Positions 42,959 through 53,981 of a DNA stretch of 64,000 nt are shown here, piece after piece. Within the stretch, counting starts at the first letter, position 1. Every line of letters begins with the position of its first letter. Below the pieces are notes generated by a model. The model searched no databases. It saw only the letters and a list, made by a program, of their open reading frames with translations, and had not been told where the DNA came from. A program made the position numbers and the translations under genes. Source of the DNA: Ampelomyces quisqualis (taxonomy: Eukaryota; Ascomycota; Dothideomycetes; Pleosporales; Phaeosphaeriaceae); the NCBI GenBank assembly GCA_018398575.1, contig JAGTXZ010000006.1, positions 1,426,001 to 1,490,000 of the forward strand. The letters are read 5' to 3'.

Positions 42959-45880
42959 GGCGAATATATGTAACTGGGACTTAATTGTGTGTAGTCGACG
43001 AGTATCAATTTCGATGCGTGGTACGAAGAGTGTTGTAGAATAATGACGACGAAGTATGAACAGCAACCGACAAAGGGCCAAATGGCATGATCTAGTAATA
43101 ATGGCTCTCTGGACCCACGCCCAGACGCCATTCACCCCATACTACGCACAGCTACAGACGCCACTGCACGAACCAGGGCCCCCCTGTCCACCAAGCCGGC
43201 GTACATCTGGATTCTGCCATCAGTAAGAGCCCGGAGCTTCCCACTCCACGCTCTGGGCTAAAAGACGCCTGCACGCGCCGCGCCAGGAAACGTGGACCGT
43301 TTAGATTTAGAGTGGTTGCAGGGGGAGATGCGCTGTCGTCCGTCTTGTTGGTGCTCAACGCGCACAAGACTGCTTTCATGGCAATATCTCTACGGAGTAG
43401 ACTGCACGCTTCTGCTGCACGTCTGAGCTGGCCGGGCGTGTGCGCGCGCACGCAGTCACAGCGCGGCCACCGCTCTTCTTCTCGAAGATAGATGTGAATC
43501 ATGTGATGCGTTATTCAGGCCTTTGTCGGAAGTGCGGGTGCGCTGCCAGACCGACGCCGTCGCGTTGATTGCCTTCGAATCGGCGGATGCGAGCCGATTC
43601 CTCCACTTCAAGGTTCATGCTGTTCATCGTCATAATGCGTACGGATGACAAGACAAGCCAAGCCGCGTTCCAGTTCCTGACCACATAGGCTGTTCTTTTT
43701 GCCAGCGTTTCCTTGCTACGTGCCGAGTCTAGATTGCGCAGCTCCGCAAAACCCTTTCCACGGATGCCACATACCTATCGCTATCGCTATCGATAGAAAG
43801 ATCACTCTGTGGGGCGTATGTGCGACTGACCGCACGAGGCTGATTATTCCGCTCCATTGTTATTACTCAGCAATTCGCTGCTTCACAAGTTCACCCACAT
43901 CCTGCTGTGACGACATTGTTCGGCCTGGGAGTTCCGTAGCCCGCCTATGTCAAGCATCTGCATGTTACGGAACTCTATTATTGGTGGTCCAGACCATCAG
44001 CACACAAGTCCTATCCATGGCACCATCTACCAGATAACGCGCGCGATCCGGTTGGAGCATTAGAACACGAGAGCAGCCGACACCGAGCAATGCGGTCATG
44101 TCCAAAAACCTTCGCTTGCCGACCAACGTTACACACGCTCGTACGATGACATGGGACCGCGATATTGTGCTTGCGTTGTCACGTTTGTAGCAAGACGCGT
44201 GAGCGGTGGCCATGTTACGGCCGATCGGATTAGGCCGCACTCGACCACCATTCTTGTCGACCACAACCCCTCTTGCGTTTCGGGATCCGCTATTCAATGC
44301 CGGGCGAACAGCGTGAGACGGTTGTCGAGCAAGCGATTGCTTGATCTCGATCTTGTTCTGGAACCCGTTATGATCAGCCTCCATGTCAGTTATTGTTGTT
44401 TTAGCTGAATGCTATTTGCTGGTGTTATTCAATGCTGAGGAGCCGAGCGGGTCCGCCTCTCGCTTCGCAGCATGAATTTATGTACTTCTCAGCTGCACGC
44501 TTAGCCTTACATTGCCGCAGCTACCGGTACTTCATTCTACTCTTTGTGTCTGGATGATTAGACTACGGTGCTGTGCTTGCCGCGTCTTGTCCCCTCGTGC
44601 TACTTTCCACTTGGAGCACGTGCTCTGTCCCCCCATCAACTCCAGACACCATACCGACCTACCACCTAGATAACCAGCTGAGCAAGCTCGTCGAAAAATA
44701 ACCCTCAAGACCCTCGACATGTTGCAACGTTACATATTTGCCGAATCCCGCTCGTCTCGAAGATAGCCCCCCCTGTCCCTATTGAGCAACGTGTGCAGAC
44801 GCCCGATCCCCACTATATTTATGCCATGCTGCCCAGTCTAGCACCAGCAATACCCAGCCACACATAAACATGTTGGCAAGGGCGCTTCAATACGTACCTG
44901 GGTCCGAAGATTCTGGTAACACAAATCTTCCACTATAGCCGCGCCCGTTACACGCCGTTCGGCGAAAGATGCAGATTCGAAAAATGCTCACGCTGCTGCT
45001 CCAAACACCATGTGTCGGAATCACCCATAAAATACTCCGTACGCCGTAGGAGCTTTCTCGTTTCTGGTCCGGTATATCTACCCTGAATTGGAACGTCCTT
45101 TGCATATCCCATCTAGACATCCGGATCTTCATGCCGATCACATCCTCAGGACGAGTCCCTAGCCCTACCTAGGTCCTACATACGACCAGAAATATGCGCA
45201 ACCCCCCCTCCACTCCCTTTTTCTCGCTTATGCACGCTTTTCCGCGATACTTGCCACTACTCATTCTCGGACTGACATGTGTGCAGTCACTGCAGTGTGC
45301 TAGACTAATAAGTGGGGTAAAGATGGCGGTCTGATGAGTCCAATGTCAGTGGTGCGGGCCGCACCGACTTCTGCCGTTGGAATTTTATTTTTCATCGCAT
45401 GGGATTCGGCAGGGCGTGTATGACTCTTTTGATAGAGGGGTAGATTTTGTCTTGGTGTGGTGGGTCGTCGGCGCAAAAGGCGGAAAGGCCGCATTGTTTG
45501 GAGTGTAGGGCTGGCCACGTGCAGTGTGTGGACGCAGTGAGTTGTCCATACAAGCAATGATACATGGTCACTTGTTAGTGGCTTACAAGATGCCCCTGTT
45601 CGGTGCAATAATCGCGGGAAAAGCAAACAACACAACATTCTGCTCCACTCGTGCGTGATCGCTTTCGGCGTACGGAGTATGCTAGTTTCATTTCTACAAC
45701 GATGCTTTATCTGGCAGCCGTGGGGATCGCCCTTGTAGGCCTGTCGACGGATCTCGATTTGCCGAAAAGATGGTCACACGCGCCTCTCTGCATGTTAATA
45801 TACGGAGATCCAATCGCGCTGTACCTGCGTGCAGCAAGGGTGCTCCAGATGACCTTTTGCCATGTCGCTCATATGCACAA
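42959..45880. other. 2.9-kb gene-poor region
   Basis: The longest stretch without a recognised gene. A TATATTTA element at about 44813 is followed by a 22-codon ATG frame at 44870, and many short frames exist, but none shows a family or splicing pattern. I looked for 5S rRNA, tRNA and spliceosomal RNA signatures and found none. Confidence 0.5.
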
Positions 45881-47702
45881 TCAGTGCTACAAGGTATCAG
45901 TATTTGCAAAGCCGAACAAATGATAACCAAGCGCATCCCACTTACATCAATGTCCTCCCAACCACGACCCTTTACGTTTGCCAGCTCATCCATCGACATG
46001 ACATGACCAGTCGTAACTGCAGGAGTCAGCATAAGTGTATTTGTCTCACCGGAAGCAAACGCATTAGAGGAGCCGAGGAGCCGGCGCAGGATGGATGGCA
46101 TGACCGGATGAGGGGAAATACATACAGTAACCGGCTTGGATCTTTGCATCAATCTCAACACGACTATCCGCCGGAATCATGTCGTCTGGAATTGGAACAC
46201 GCTCGTGGATGGGAATGCCTTGCTCCACAATGGCGTCGTGCTTCATGTTACTCATACTCAACATACGATCAATCTTTGTGATGCCGAGCCAGTGCAGGAT
46301 GTCGGGCATGAGCGCTTGGAAACGCATGTCCTTCACACCGGCGATGTTCTCCGTACGCTTGAAGTATTCGCTGGCCCTGTCTTCTCCACGCTTTCGAGCA
46401 TTGTAGACGAGGTACTTGGTCACTTCGCCGAGCGCTCGGCCTTCTTTGCGGAAGTAAATAACGACTCCACTGCCGCCGTTCTGGGCTTCCTTGACAGCTT
46501 CCTCAATACCGAAAGTGAGGTACGGTCGGCATGTGCAGATGTCAGATCCGAACACGTCACTACCGTTGCACTCGTCGTGGATACGAAGGGCGAGTTTGGA
46601 GTTGGCATCTGACATCTTGGCTGGGTCGCCGAAGATGTATACTGTGAGACCACCAATGGGAGGGAGAAAGAGCTTGATGTCGTGGCGAGTGATGAGCTCA
46701 GGATACGAGCCGCCAGTCTCCTCGAAAAGCGTTCGCCTGAGAGTTCCCTCGTCTGGAAATACTGTCAGTAAGAGCATTGACCGAACAGTTCTTGGCCGAC
46801 CCACCAATATGGAAACGATCAGCTACACCAGGCAGATACCATACTGGCTCAACAGCTACTTTTGTGACGGCAATTTCACCCTGCTCGCTTACACAAATCT
46901 TTCCATCGACCGTGATGCGACCTTCCTTGACACTGTTTTCCATCTCTGGTACTTTCATATGTGCTCGGGTGATGGCGATTGTAGGCCTGATCTCGACGTC
47001 ATCTTTGTCCATAGTCTCTTTGAACAGCCATGGAGCGAGATGACCATACGGATCCATAGCCACAATCTTCTTCTTGTCGCTCCATTGGGGGAAAGGACCG
47101 ATCTGTGCCGCTGGCTCGGTGTTGGTGAAGTCTGGCTTGTGGGTGATATCGAGGTCTTTGCTTGCTACTGCAAGAGCGTTGTAGATTGAGTATGAGCCTC
47201 CATGGGCACCGATAGCTGGATGAAGTAAGCGAACTAACGACCAGCAAATATACAGAAAGGGTTACATACCATTACGGCGACGGATGGTGTTTGGATGTCT
47301 AGAAACGACTACAGGCCCACGAACAGCTGGATCCTTGGCACCCCATTCCATAGGTAACGGATCAACGCCAGCTTGACCAGGGTACGAAGTCAAAATGATC
47401 TTCGACGTCTTCGAAACGCTTGCTCGACGAGGCGGGGCATCAACGATTGCAGGAGGCTGATCATACTGTTGCGAAATGGCTTCTACAACTTTACTAGATT
47501 CAGTCTCCTTTGCCTTGTCACTACTCAGGGTGCCATTGGCGGCCTCTGATGCCGCCTCATCTTTGATTTGCTTAATGCCCGCCAAAATGTTGACCCGGCC
47601 GTTGATCTTATCAACGGACGCGGCTAGGGACGCATTCTCCGTTCGCAATGACTTTAATCCTTCCAAGATCTCCTTGAACACCGCATCACTGGTGGAAGAC
47701 AT
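45881..47702 (-). CDS. URC1: URC1-like protein of uracil catabolism (GTP cyclohydrolase II-like)
   Basis: Belongs to the GTP cyclohydrolase II-like family that includes Lachancea kluyveri Urc1, required for the URC route that degrades uracil for nitrogen. Exons: 47270-47702, 46805-47215, 46126-46752, 45946-46016 and a proposed 45881-45886 (His plus stop), 515 aa. An N-terminal coiled-coil-like segment is followed by a GTP_CH_N-type domain (SRHPNTIRRRNAIGAHGGSY) and the RibA-like domain. The zinc cysteines are kept: C343-x10-C354-x-C356 in HDECNGSDVFGSDICTC; the RibA loop appears as YFRKEGRALGE. RibA itself makes riboflavin precursor, but the N-terminal domain and sequence favour URC1. Two HGATAR sites lie 330-360 bp upstream. 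Confidence 0.85.
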
Positions 47703-48300
47703 AACGAAGGGGATGTGTCCGTGATGTAAAGCTATCCTTGACCAGAAGGAAGAGGCAATCAGAACAGTCAGAGGTAGTAGGTGTCTTCTCAACGACCTGT
47801 AAAACAAAGCCGGAGACGTCCGAAATAGGTTGAGAGGCAAGATAGGATGGTAGAGCGGAAGCTGTATAGATAGCAACAAAGAAAGCTAGCTAGGTCGTAT
47901 TCTCAAGTTCGCTTGGTTGGATACGATGTAGGGAAAGGAGGAGAAGAAGGAGAGGAGAGGAGAGAACAGGAGCAAGTGGACGAGAGTGGTGAGCTTTAGA
48001 ACGACTGAACACCTGACCAGGATGCAGGCGAACGATAGGTGATTGGAGCGGGGCTTATCTGGCGGGGATTGGCCGCATGGGGAAGCTGCAAGGAGGAGTT
48101 TAGCACTAGGACCAAGTAAGTTACGCGAAACCGAAGCACATGCTCACTTTCGCGACGCATCTTTCGTGACCGTGCGAGGTCTCTGATCGATCATCCACTT
48201 TTTGTGACTGCTTCCCTCGATAAACATATCAGACGCCGAACTGCGCAAGAAGCATTCTCAACGACAAACACTTCAATCACCACACTCACTCGTCAACACC
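47703..48300. promoter_or_regulatory. Divergent promoter region URC1 / ELF1 with GATA-factor sites
   Basis: CGATAG at 48033-48038 and AGATAAG (reverse strand, 48054-48060) fit the HGATAR consensus of AreA-type nitrogen regulators. An AG-rich stretch lies at about 47930-47970. Six-base GATA sites are frequent by chance (about one per 340 bp over both strands), so this is weak evidence. Confidence 0.35.
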
Positions 48301-48796
48301 ATGGTAAGTTCTCTTCTGCCTCCACGTCGCATACACAAACTAACACAGCACAGGGAAAGCGCAAATCATCCAGCAAGCCCCAAGGCCCCAAGAAGGTACA
48401 GGCATACGTTCCCATGTAACTCTCCAACACCTACTGACACCCATTCAGAAGGAAAAGCTCCCAACAACCTTCCCATGCCTCTTCTGCAACCACGAGAACT
48501 CGGTCTCCGTCTCCATCGAGAAGAAGTCCGGCGTCGGCAACCTCCAATGCAAAGTCTGCGGGCAGACCTTCCAAACAAATATCAACTACCTGAGCGCCCC
48601 CGTCGACGTGTACGCCGATTGGATCGACGCGTGCGATGCGGTAGCGAAGGAAGCCGCCGCGGGCAATGCGGCGACGTCACGGTCGAACCATCGCATGGGC
48701 GCGATGCCGACGGCGCACACGGGGGAGGCGGATGCAGATGACGATGGGTTTGTGGAGCAGGACGATTTGGACGCCGAGGGCGAGTATGCGGATTAG
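48301..48796 (+). CDS. ELF1: Transcription elongation factor ELF1
   Basis: Small zinc-ribbon protein that travels with RNA polymerase II on chromatin. Three exons: 48301-48303, 48354-48395 and 48449-48796, 130 aa. The first coding exon is only the start codon: CACCATG followed directly by donor GTAAGT. Exon 2 then begins GKRKSSSKPQGPKK, matching the invariant MGKRKSS start of the family, so the structure is well supported. The four zinc cysteines are in CLFCNHEN and CKVCGQTF; INYLSAPVDVYADWIDACD is the family signature, and the tail is acidic. Located between URC1 (divergent) and the UPRT gene (convergent). Confidence 0.95.
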
Positions 48797-49110
48797 GACT
48801 CTGCAAAGGGGCAGGGGGTGTGATGAGCAAGGCTGTGATGGGTAGGCGGTTGCACACGGGTTTGGACAGGCGTTTGCGATACCACGGAAAACGGGCAATG
48901 GAGTCATGGCGTTCAGAAGAGAAATCACATGTGCGAACAGGAACTAGTTGCTCGTTGACTAGATCGACCGATGCAGAATGCACGATTATCGTTATTGTCT
49001 CTCAGTGCATCGATCTATATGAAAGCTGATGAGCTAACCGAGATGTGACAAGAGGCCGAAGCCAATTTTGCAATGAGTAACTTCCAAGATCCGCCACTCT
49101 TAATTTTGCT
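48797..49110. other. Convergent spacer, ELF1 / uracil phosphoribosyltransferase
   Basis: 3' flanks of two convergent genes; nothing seen. Confidence 0.5.
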
Positions 49111-50006
49111 TTACATAGTGTAGAAACGATCGCCGAAGTCACCCAAGCCAGGAATGATGTAGCTAGAAGGCATGTCAGCCGGCCTGTGAAACTCTGGTTT
49201 AGGGTCACTCACTTCTTCTCGTCTAACCCCTGATCAACGAAAGCAGTCACCACCCTCACTTTCGGGAATTGATCCGCAAGGTTCTTCGCCCCCTCGGGAC
49301 TTGCAATGAGGTTGAGGAACAAGATGTGATCCTCAGGCACGCCTCTTGACTTGAGCACATCGATAGCCATGAGCGCCGAGCCACCTTCAGCACATTAGCA
49401 TAACATCTCACACCCACTGATGACGCCAACGTACCAGTAGCAAGCATAGGATCCAACAACAGCACCCACCGATCCGCAATGTCCTCGGGCAACTTATCAT
49501 AGTACAGCTTGGGCTTACTCGTCTCCTCGTCCCTCTGGATCAAGATCTTACCGATTCTCACTGACCTACAGCAATCCCGCAGACCCTGCTCCATGCTTTC
49601 TCCCGCACGCATAATGGACACGCCGCAGATCTTGCCTTCGAATTTGACGCCTGCGTAGGTTCGCCCCACGGGCGTGGTGATTTCTTGCTCCACGACGGGG
49701 AGGTGGTTCAGGCCTTCTTCCACGAGGAGGCGGATGATGCGGTTGCTGTAGAAGATGAAGTCTGCGCGGCCGGTCTTGTGGTCGCGGATCATGCTGTGGT
49801 GTGATGAGTTATGGACAGTGCTGTGATACACGAGGTTGTTTCGCGTCTTACGTCAGGAGTGCAATCAGCTGGGGTGTTTGGGGTAGAATGTGCACATTCT
49901 TCTGGTCGAGAGGGGTTGAGACGGTAGCTATGGGTTTCTGAGTAGTTGGTCGGTATTCAGGTCCTACACACTGCCAAGGTGCTGTGGGCTGAGAATCGGT
50001 GGACAT
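49111..50006 (-). CDS. FUR1: Uracil phosphoribosyltransferase
   Basis: Converts uracil plus PRPP to UMP; in the URC pathway a UPRT is also part of uracil breakdown (Urc6 in L. kluyveri), elsewhere it serves salvage (Fur1). Four exons: 49852-50006, 49435-49793, 49213-49384 and 49111-49162, 245 aa. The PRPP-binding motif LLLDPMLATGGSALMAID spans the exon 2/3 junction, and the uracil-binding end YIIPGLGDFGDRFYTM is intact. MRAGESMEQGLRDCC and RDEETSKPKLYYDKLP are family-typical. The acceptor of exon 3 (TGAAG) is short on pyrimidines but restores the motif. HGATAR sites TGATAG (50118-50123) and AGATAAG (50247-50253) lie upstream. Lying close to URC1, it may be the URC6 counterpart. Confidence 0.93.
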
Positions 50007-50654
50007 GCTGTTGTTCGAAGAGGTTGATCGCTAAGAACTGTCAATGACCGGGCACAAGTTTAAAGGAAGACATATTGATGGCATACAGCCAAGCTCGTCT
50101 GTCGAGGATACCGATGGTGATAGGCTCTAAGCTGATCGTACCTCAGCCAATGAGCAATTGAGGGGTAGATGGTGGAATGGTACAAACCAGAGCTCACAAG
50201 TGTCACTCGGCTGGATGCAGAGCTCCAGCGATCAGGCAAGACATGTAGATAAGCAAAGTGCAGAGGAGTCGAGGCTCAAGTGGACCCGAACTCTGGCTCG
50301 TGACTTGTGCCCTCAAAGGGAAGCTGGGGCTGCAACTAATGGAGCTCGCCTAAAAGGACCCTGCGCTGTTTTGGGGCTAGCACTCCTGCTGTACGAGGTG
50401 GAGCACAGACAGGCACGGGTGGCTCCGTCATCGAACTTGGTATGCAGCCTTCCGCGTTGGGCCCTCTCACCGTGACCGCTGAACAAAACAGTCCTCACCC
50501 GGAATGTGTGCGCATGGTTTGCTTCCTTCACCGTGAATGAGCCCCGTCTCAGGGCATTGCTTGTCTTCCTCGCCACCTGGCGTCCGCTTGTCCACCGCTC
50601 CGCTGCGCGTCTGGACACCTTGGCGAACACACCATAACAGCCATCCCCGGCAGC
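50007..50654. promoter_or_regulatory. Divergent promoter region UPRT / WAPL
   Basis: 648 bp between divergent starts; contains TGATAG at 50118-50123 and AGATAAG at 50247-50253 (HGATAR type). No gene seen. Confidence 0.35.
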
Positions 50655-53600
50655 ATGGCCACCTCCATGGCTGCTACTTTTACTGCTCCCGATCGCCGGA
50701 AGAGGGTCGTCACCTACGGCAAAGCATCTCGTCGTGCGTCAATACCAGCACCGGCATCGAACCATGACGCGCCGTCACCCGAGAGACCGCGTAAACAGTC
50801 CACGGCAGGAGCTGGCGCATTGAAGAAACTTGGCGGCACAAACGGCAATGGAGGCCGCAAAGCTGCGCCACGCGATCCGACCGCCAGCCCAGACATATTC
50901 GACGTGCCATCCGAGGACGAATTCGCTATTAACCCGTTGGCGGCCGCAAAGCGACCGGCCACGAAGCGTCGCGTACCCAGAGCAGAAACTGGCGCTTCCA
51001 CGGTGAAAGAAAGCGCAGCGGAGACGATCGCACTGCCGGCCAAAACGCGGGGATCGTTGCCCAAATCTCGTCCAGCAGCACCCGTAGTCCGCTCGACAAC
51101 CAAGAAGTCGCAGAAGCCGGCGCAAGTGTCAGACGCACCCTCTGGGTCCTCTGCTGAATCGCCCGTACGCCGTGGAAGGACACCACAGTCCCCGCTGGCT
51201 CATGATCTAGCTACATTGGGAAAGCAGGCGCCGCAGCGATCTGTTGCGAAGCCCGAGGCAATTGCACAAGCATCGACACCGGCTATCCCTGTAACTACAT
51301 CTCAGAGACCGACGAAAGTCAGCGCCACTCTGCCTAAGAAGAGCACGCTGCTGCCGAAGGCACCCACCAAGCCCAGCCCCGCCTTCGATATCTTCGACGT
51401 GCCCTCTTCGGACGATGAGTCGCATATACCCACACCGAGGCCACCGAGACGAGCCCTGCCGATCGTGCGCAACGAGCCCATTAAAGAAGCGAAACCGTCT
51501 ATTGGAGACCATGGAAAGGAACAAACCGAGTCCGACGACTCTACGGCGTCAAGGAAGCGCAAACGCAAAGGCTCCGTCTCCTCGACAAAGGCTGCCAAGG
51601 CACTGGTCGATCTAGAGAATAAGTCTTCGCTCCCCAAGCGCAGCTCAAAATATCAAAAAAAGGCGGATAGCGCTTCTCCAGGACATATCACGCATCAAAT
51701 TCCTGCACTTCAGCCGGTAGCGGAAGCTGAAAATATATCGGCTGCCGTAAACAAGCCGAGAAGGACGCGAATGCGTACAGTGCCTGTTCTTACACAACCA
51801 TCTACTGTAAAGGCAAACTCGTCACCAGCCATGTTGCACAATATGCTACCAAATCGTGCTGCGCCCAAGCCTACTCCGACAGCAGAAGTGTCTGAAGCCG
51901 TGGCAATCGAAGACGAAACCATGTATGAGATTCCGGAATGTTTGACCACCCCCGTGCGACCCTCGCTAGACAACTTATCAGGATCCATAACGCCGCGTCA
52001 GAAAGCTCTTTTTGGAAGTCTGCTTGGGACTCCTTCTGCAAACCCGTCCATGCCGAGCATCTCTAAGCTCCAGTTGACAGGGACAAAGTCAAGGTCGCTT
52101 CTTGGAGCATTGCCTAGGTCGAAGTCCGACATGACACCTAGCACACATGTCAAGAAGACAAGACTCATCGCAAGTTTAAGACCTGCCGAGAGCAGTTCAG
52201 ATGAAGAAAGTAGCGAAAGTGAGATCGAAGGCGGGGAGAAGACGTTTACGAAGCCTCTCTCCACCAAGCAGATCCATCCAAGAGGTGCTACCAAGAGCAC
52301 TCGAGGAACTCGGGATATTACTGCTTCAGATAACATCGATATGGTGACTGAAATAGCAGCGGATTCGCAGGCATCACAAACCGCGGCCGGGTATCGCACA
52401 AGGCAGAAGTTCACTTATGCTACAACGCGCTCCTATCTACAGGAAGCGAACCCCGAGGACGCTTTCCTTGTATCGATGGATATGGATGACCCAATAGGTT
52501 CCGCATCCCAAACCAGGGGCAGTCAAACTGATGAAGAAGAAGAGCCAAGTCAAGTGCGGGCAACCCACGAGCTCAGGAGGCAAGGACAAAATACGACATT
52601 TGAATGGGAGAATCTGATGCTGATTGATGACTTATCGAGCAAGTCGAAAGATAGCATTCGTCGTAGTGCTTTGTTAGAGCTATGCACGAAAATGGCCGAC
52701 ACAACATTTGCATACGAGCTACTAGACTCATCACTGGCCGAACGATTCTTGGACAGCCTCGCATCGAACGGGGAGGCTATCTTTGACTTTGCCGCTGCTG
52801 TAGCCACTATCTTCATGCTGCAGACCAACCCTACGCATACAATGCTCAGCCAGATACATTGCTGCCAACATGTACCGGCTTTAGTAAAGCTTCTAGATAA
52901 CGACATGGACATTCAAAAGACTGCGAGAAACAGGAAAACGAATCTCTCTCGGATCGCATTGGAGATGGTCATTGCACTTCGCTCGAAAATTATGGACAGC
53001 CGAGTTTGGTCCCCAGCGAAGCCGGAAAAAGTTTCACCACAACTCATTGCCATCAAGAGTTTCGAACTGCTGGTGCTTGGTCTGGGGGAAGCTGGCAGTA
53101 CCCAGTCAATTATCAGCTCGGAAACACGGGACAAGCTGGTCGACATCGCCCAACGCATTGCTGAACGTTTTGTGATGGACAAAAAAAGTACGCACGATGA
53201 GACGATCTTGCGCTCTATCTTCTCTACGTTGGAGGCTGCCTCGCTCGCAAAGCAGAAAGCGCTCATGTGGCCGGCACGTCTCTTGCAAAGTCTGGCATTG
53301 TCCATGTCATGCTTGTTCAGAATGAGCGACACGCCCACGATTGCGCTGGCTGTCAAGCTCTGCATGAATCTTACAAATAACAAACCGAAGGCTTGCCAAC
53401 AGTTTTCCGAGGTTGAGTTTATTCAATCTCTCCTGCAGTCCATTGTTCAGAGGTTCAAGCTTCTACAAGGAGGTGTCGACGGAACACAACGTTCTGGAGT
53501 GTTGGACACACTCATTCTTAGCCTGGGCGCCATGATCAATCTCACAGAGCACAGTGATGAGGCAAGACGCAATGCTGATGGTGGTGGAGATGTGCTTGGA

Positions 53601-53981
53601 TCACTTGTGGAGACTTTTGTGAAAGGATCGGCCCGAACAACAGAGGTGAATATCCTGGTTGAGTCTATCCAAGTTGCTGGTACTAACATGATGCAGGCCA
53701 TCTCCATGGAAGAAACCCAATCGAGTGTGGCTATTGGTTATCTCAGCGTGCTTGTGGGCAATCTGTGCCTCAACGAGACCACTAGGACCAAGGTGCGCGC
53801 GCATCTACCGGGAGGACATTTGGACAGCCTTATCGACAAGATCAAGGAGTTTGTGCAAGTTCACGAGCATGCCAACCGCAGAGCGAAACAATACGAAGGA
53901 GAGGAGGGCCAGGAGACTTGGCAAAACTATACTGCGCGAATCATGCTCGTGGCTGAAGAGCTCGAGAAGGCCACAACGTGA
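50655..53981 (+). CDS. wpl1: Wings apart-like (WAPL) cohesin release factor
   Basis: Nuclear protein that, with Pds5, releases cohesin from chromosomes. Single exon, 1108 aa. Residues 1-590 are disordered and basic/Ser-rich, with pieces such as DIFDVPSEDE and FDIFDVPSSDDE repeated near 75 and 240, which may be binding motifs. The conserved WAPL domain begins near residue 590 (RSYLQEANPED, then FEWENLMLIDDLSSKSKDSIRRSALLELCTKM) and runs as helical repeats to about 1080 (VAIGYLSVLVGNLCLN). The start lies in a CAGCATGGC context with an in-frame Met five codons later. Intronless, unlike most neighbours. Confidence 0.85.
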   Translation: MATSMAATFTAPDRRKRVVTYGKASRRASIPAPASNHDAPSPERPRKQSTAGAGALKKLGGTNGNGGRKAAPRDPTASPDIFDVPSEDEFAINPLAAAKRPATKRRVPRAETGASTVKESAAETIALPAKTRGSLPKSRPAAPVVRSTTKKSQKPAQVSDAPSGSSAESPVRRGRTPQSPLAHDLATLGKQAPQRSVAKPEAIAQASTPAIPVTTSQRPTKVSATLPKKSTLLPKAPTKPSPAFDIFDVPSSDDESHIPTPRPPRRALPIVRNEPIKEAKPSIGDHGKEQTESDDSTASRKRKRKGSVSSTKAAKALVDLENKSSLPKRSSKYQKKADSASPGHITHQIPALQPVAEAENISAAVNKPRRTRMRTVPVLTQPSTVKANSSPAMLHNMLPNRAAPKPTPTAEVSEAVAIEDETMYEIPECLTTPVRPSLDNLSGSITPRQKALFGSLLGTPSANPSMPSISKLQLTGTKSRSLLGALPRSKSDMTPSTHVKKTRLIASLRPAESSSDEESSESEIEGGEKTFTKPLSTKQIHPRGATKSTRGTRDITASDNIDMVTEIAADSQASQTAAGYRTRQKFTYATTRSYLQEANPEDAFLVSMDMDDPIGSASQTRGSQTDEEEEPSQVRATHELRRQGQNTTFEWENLMLIDDLSSKSKDSIRRSALLELCTKMADTTFAYELLDSSLAERFLDSLASNGEAIFDFAAAVATIFMLQTNPTHTMLSQIHCCQHVPALVKLLDNDMDIQKTARNRKTNLSRIALEMVIALRSKIMDSRVWSPAKPEKVSPQLIAIKSFELLVLGLGEAGSTQSIISSETRDKLVDIAQRIAERFVMDKKSTHDETILRSIFSTLEAASLAKQKALMWPARLLQSLALSMSCLFRMSDTPTIALAVKLCMNLTNNKPKACQQFSEVEFIQSLLQSIVQRFKLLQGGVDGTQRSGVLDTLILSLGAMINLTEHSDEARRNADGGGDVLGSLVETFVKGSARTTEVNILVESIQVAGTNMMQAISMEETQSSVAIGYLSVLVGNLCLNETTRTKVRAHLPGGHLDSLIDKIKEFVQVHEHANRRAKQYEGEEGQETWQNYTARIMLVAEELEKATT

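Noticed and set aside
44870..44938. 22-codon ATG frame behind a TATATTTA element
   Set aside because: Too short, no similarity recognised, and TATA-like strings are common; mentioned only as a lead for transcript mapping.
45165..45195. Possible 5S rRNA start (CATACGACC)
   Set aside because: Only the first few bases agree; the conserved internal control region and the GGGTGGGTGACC-type segment are missing.
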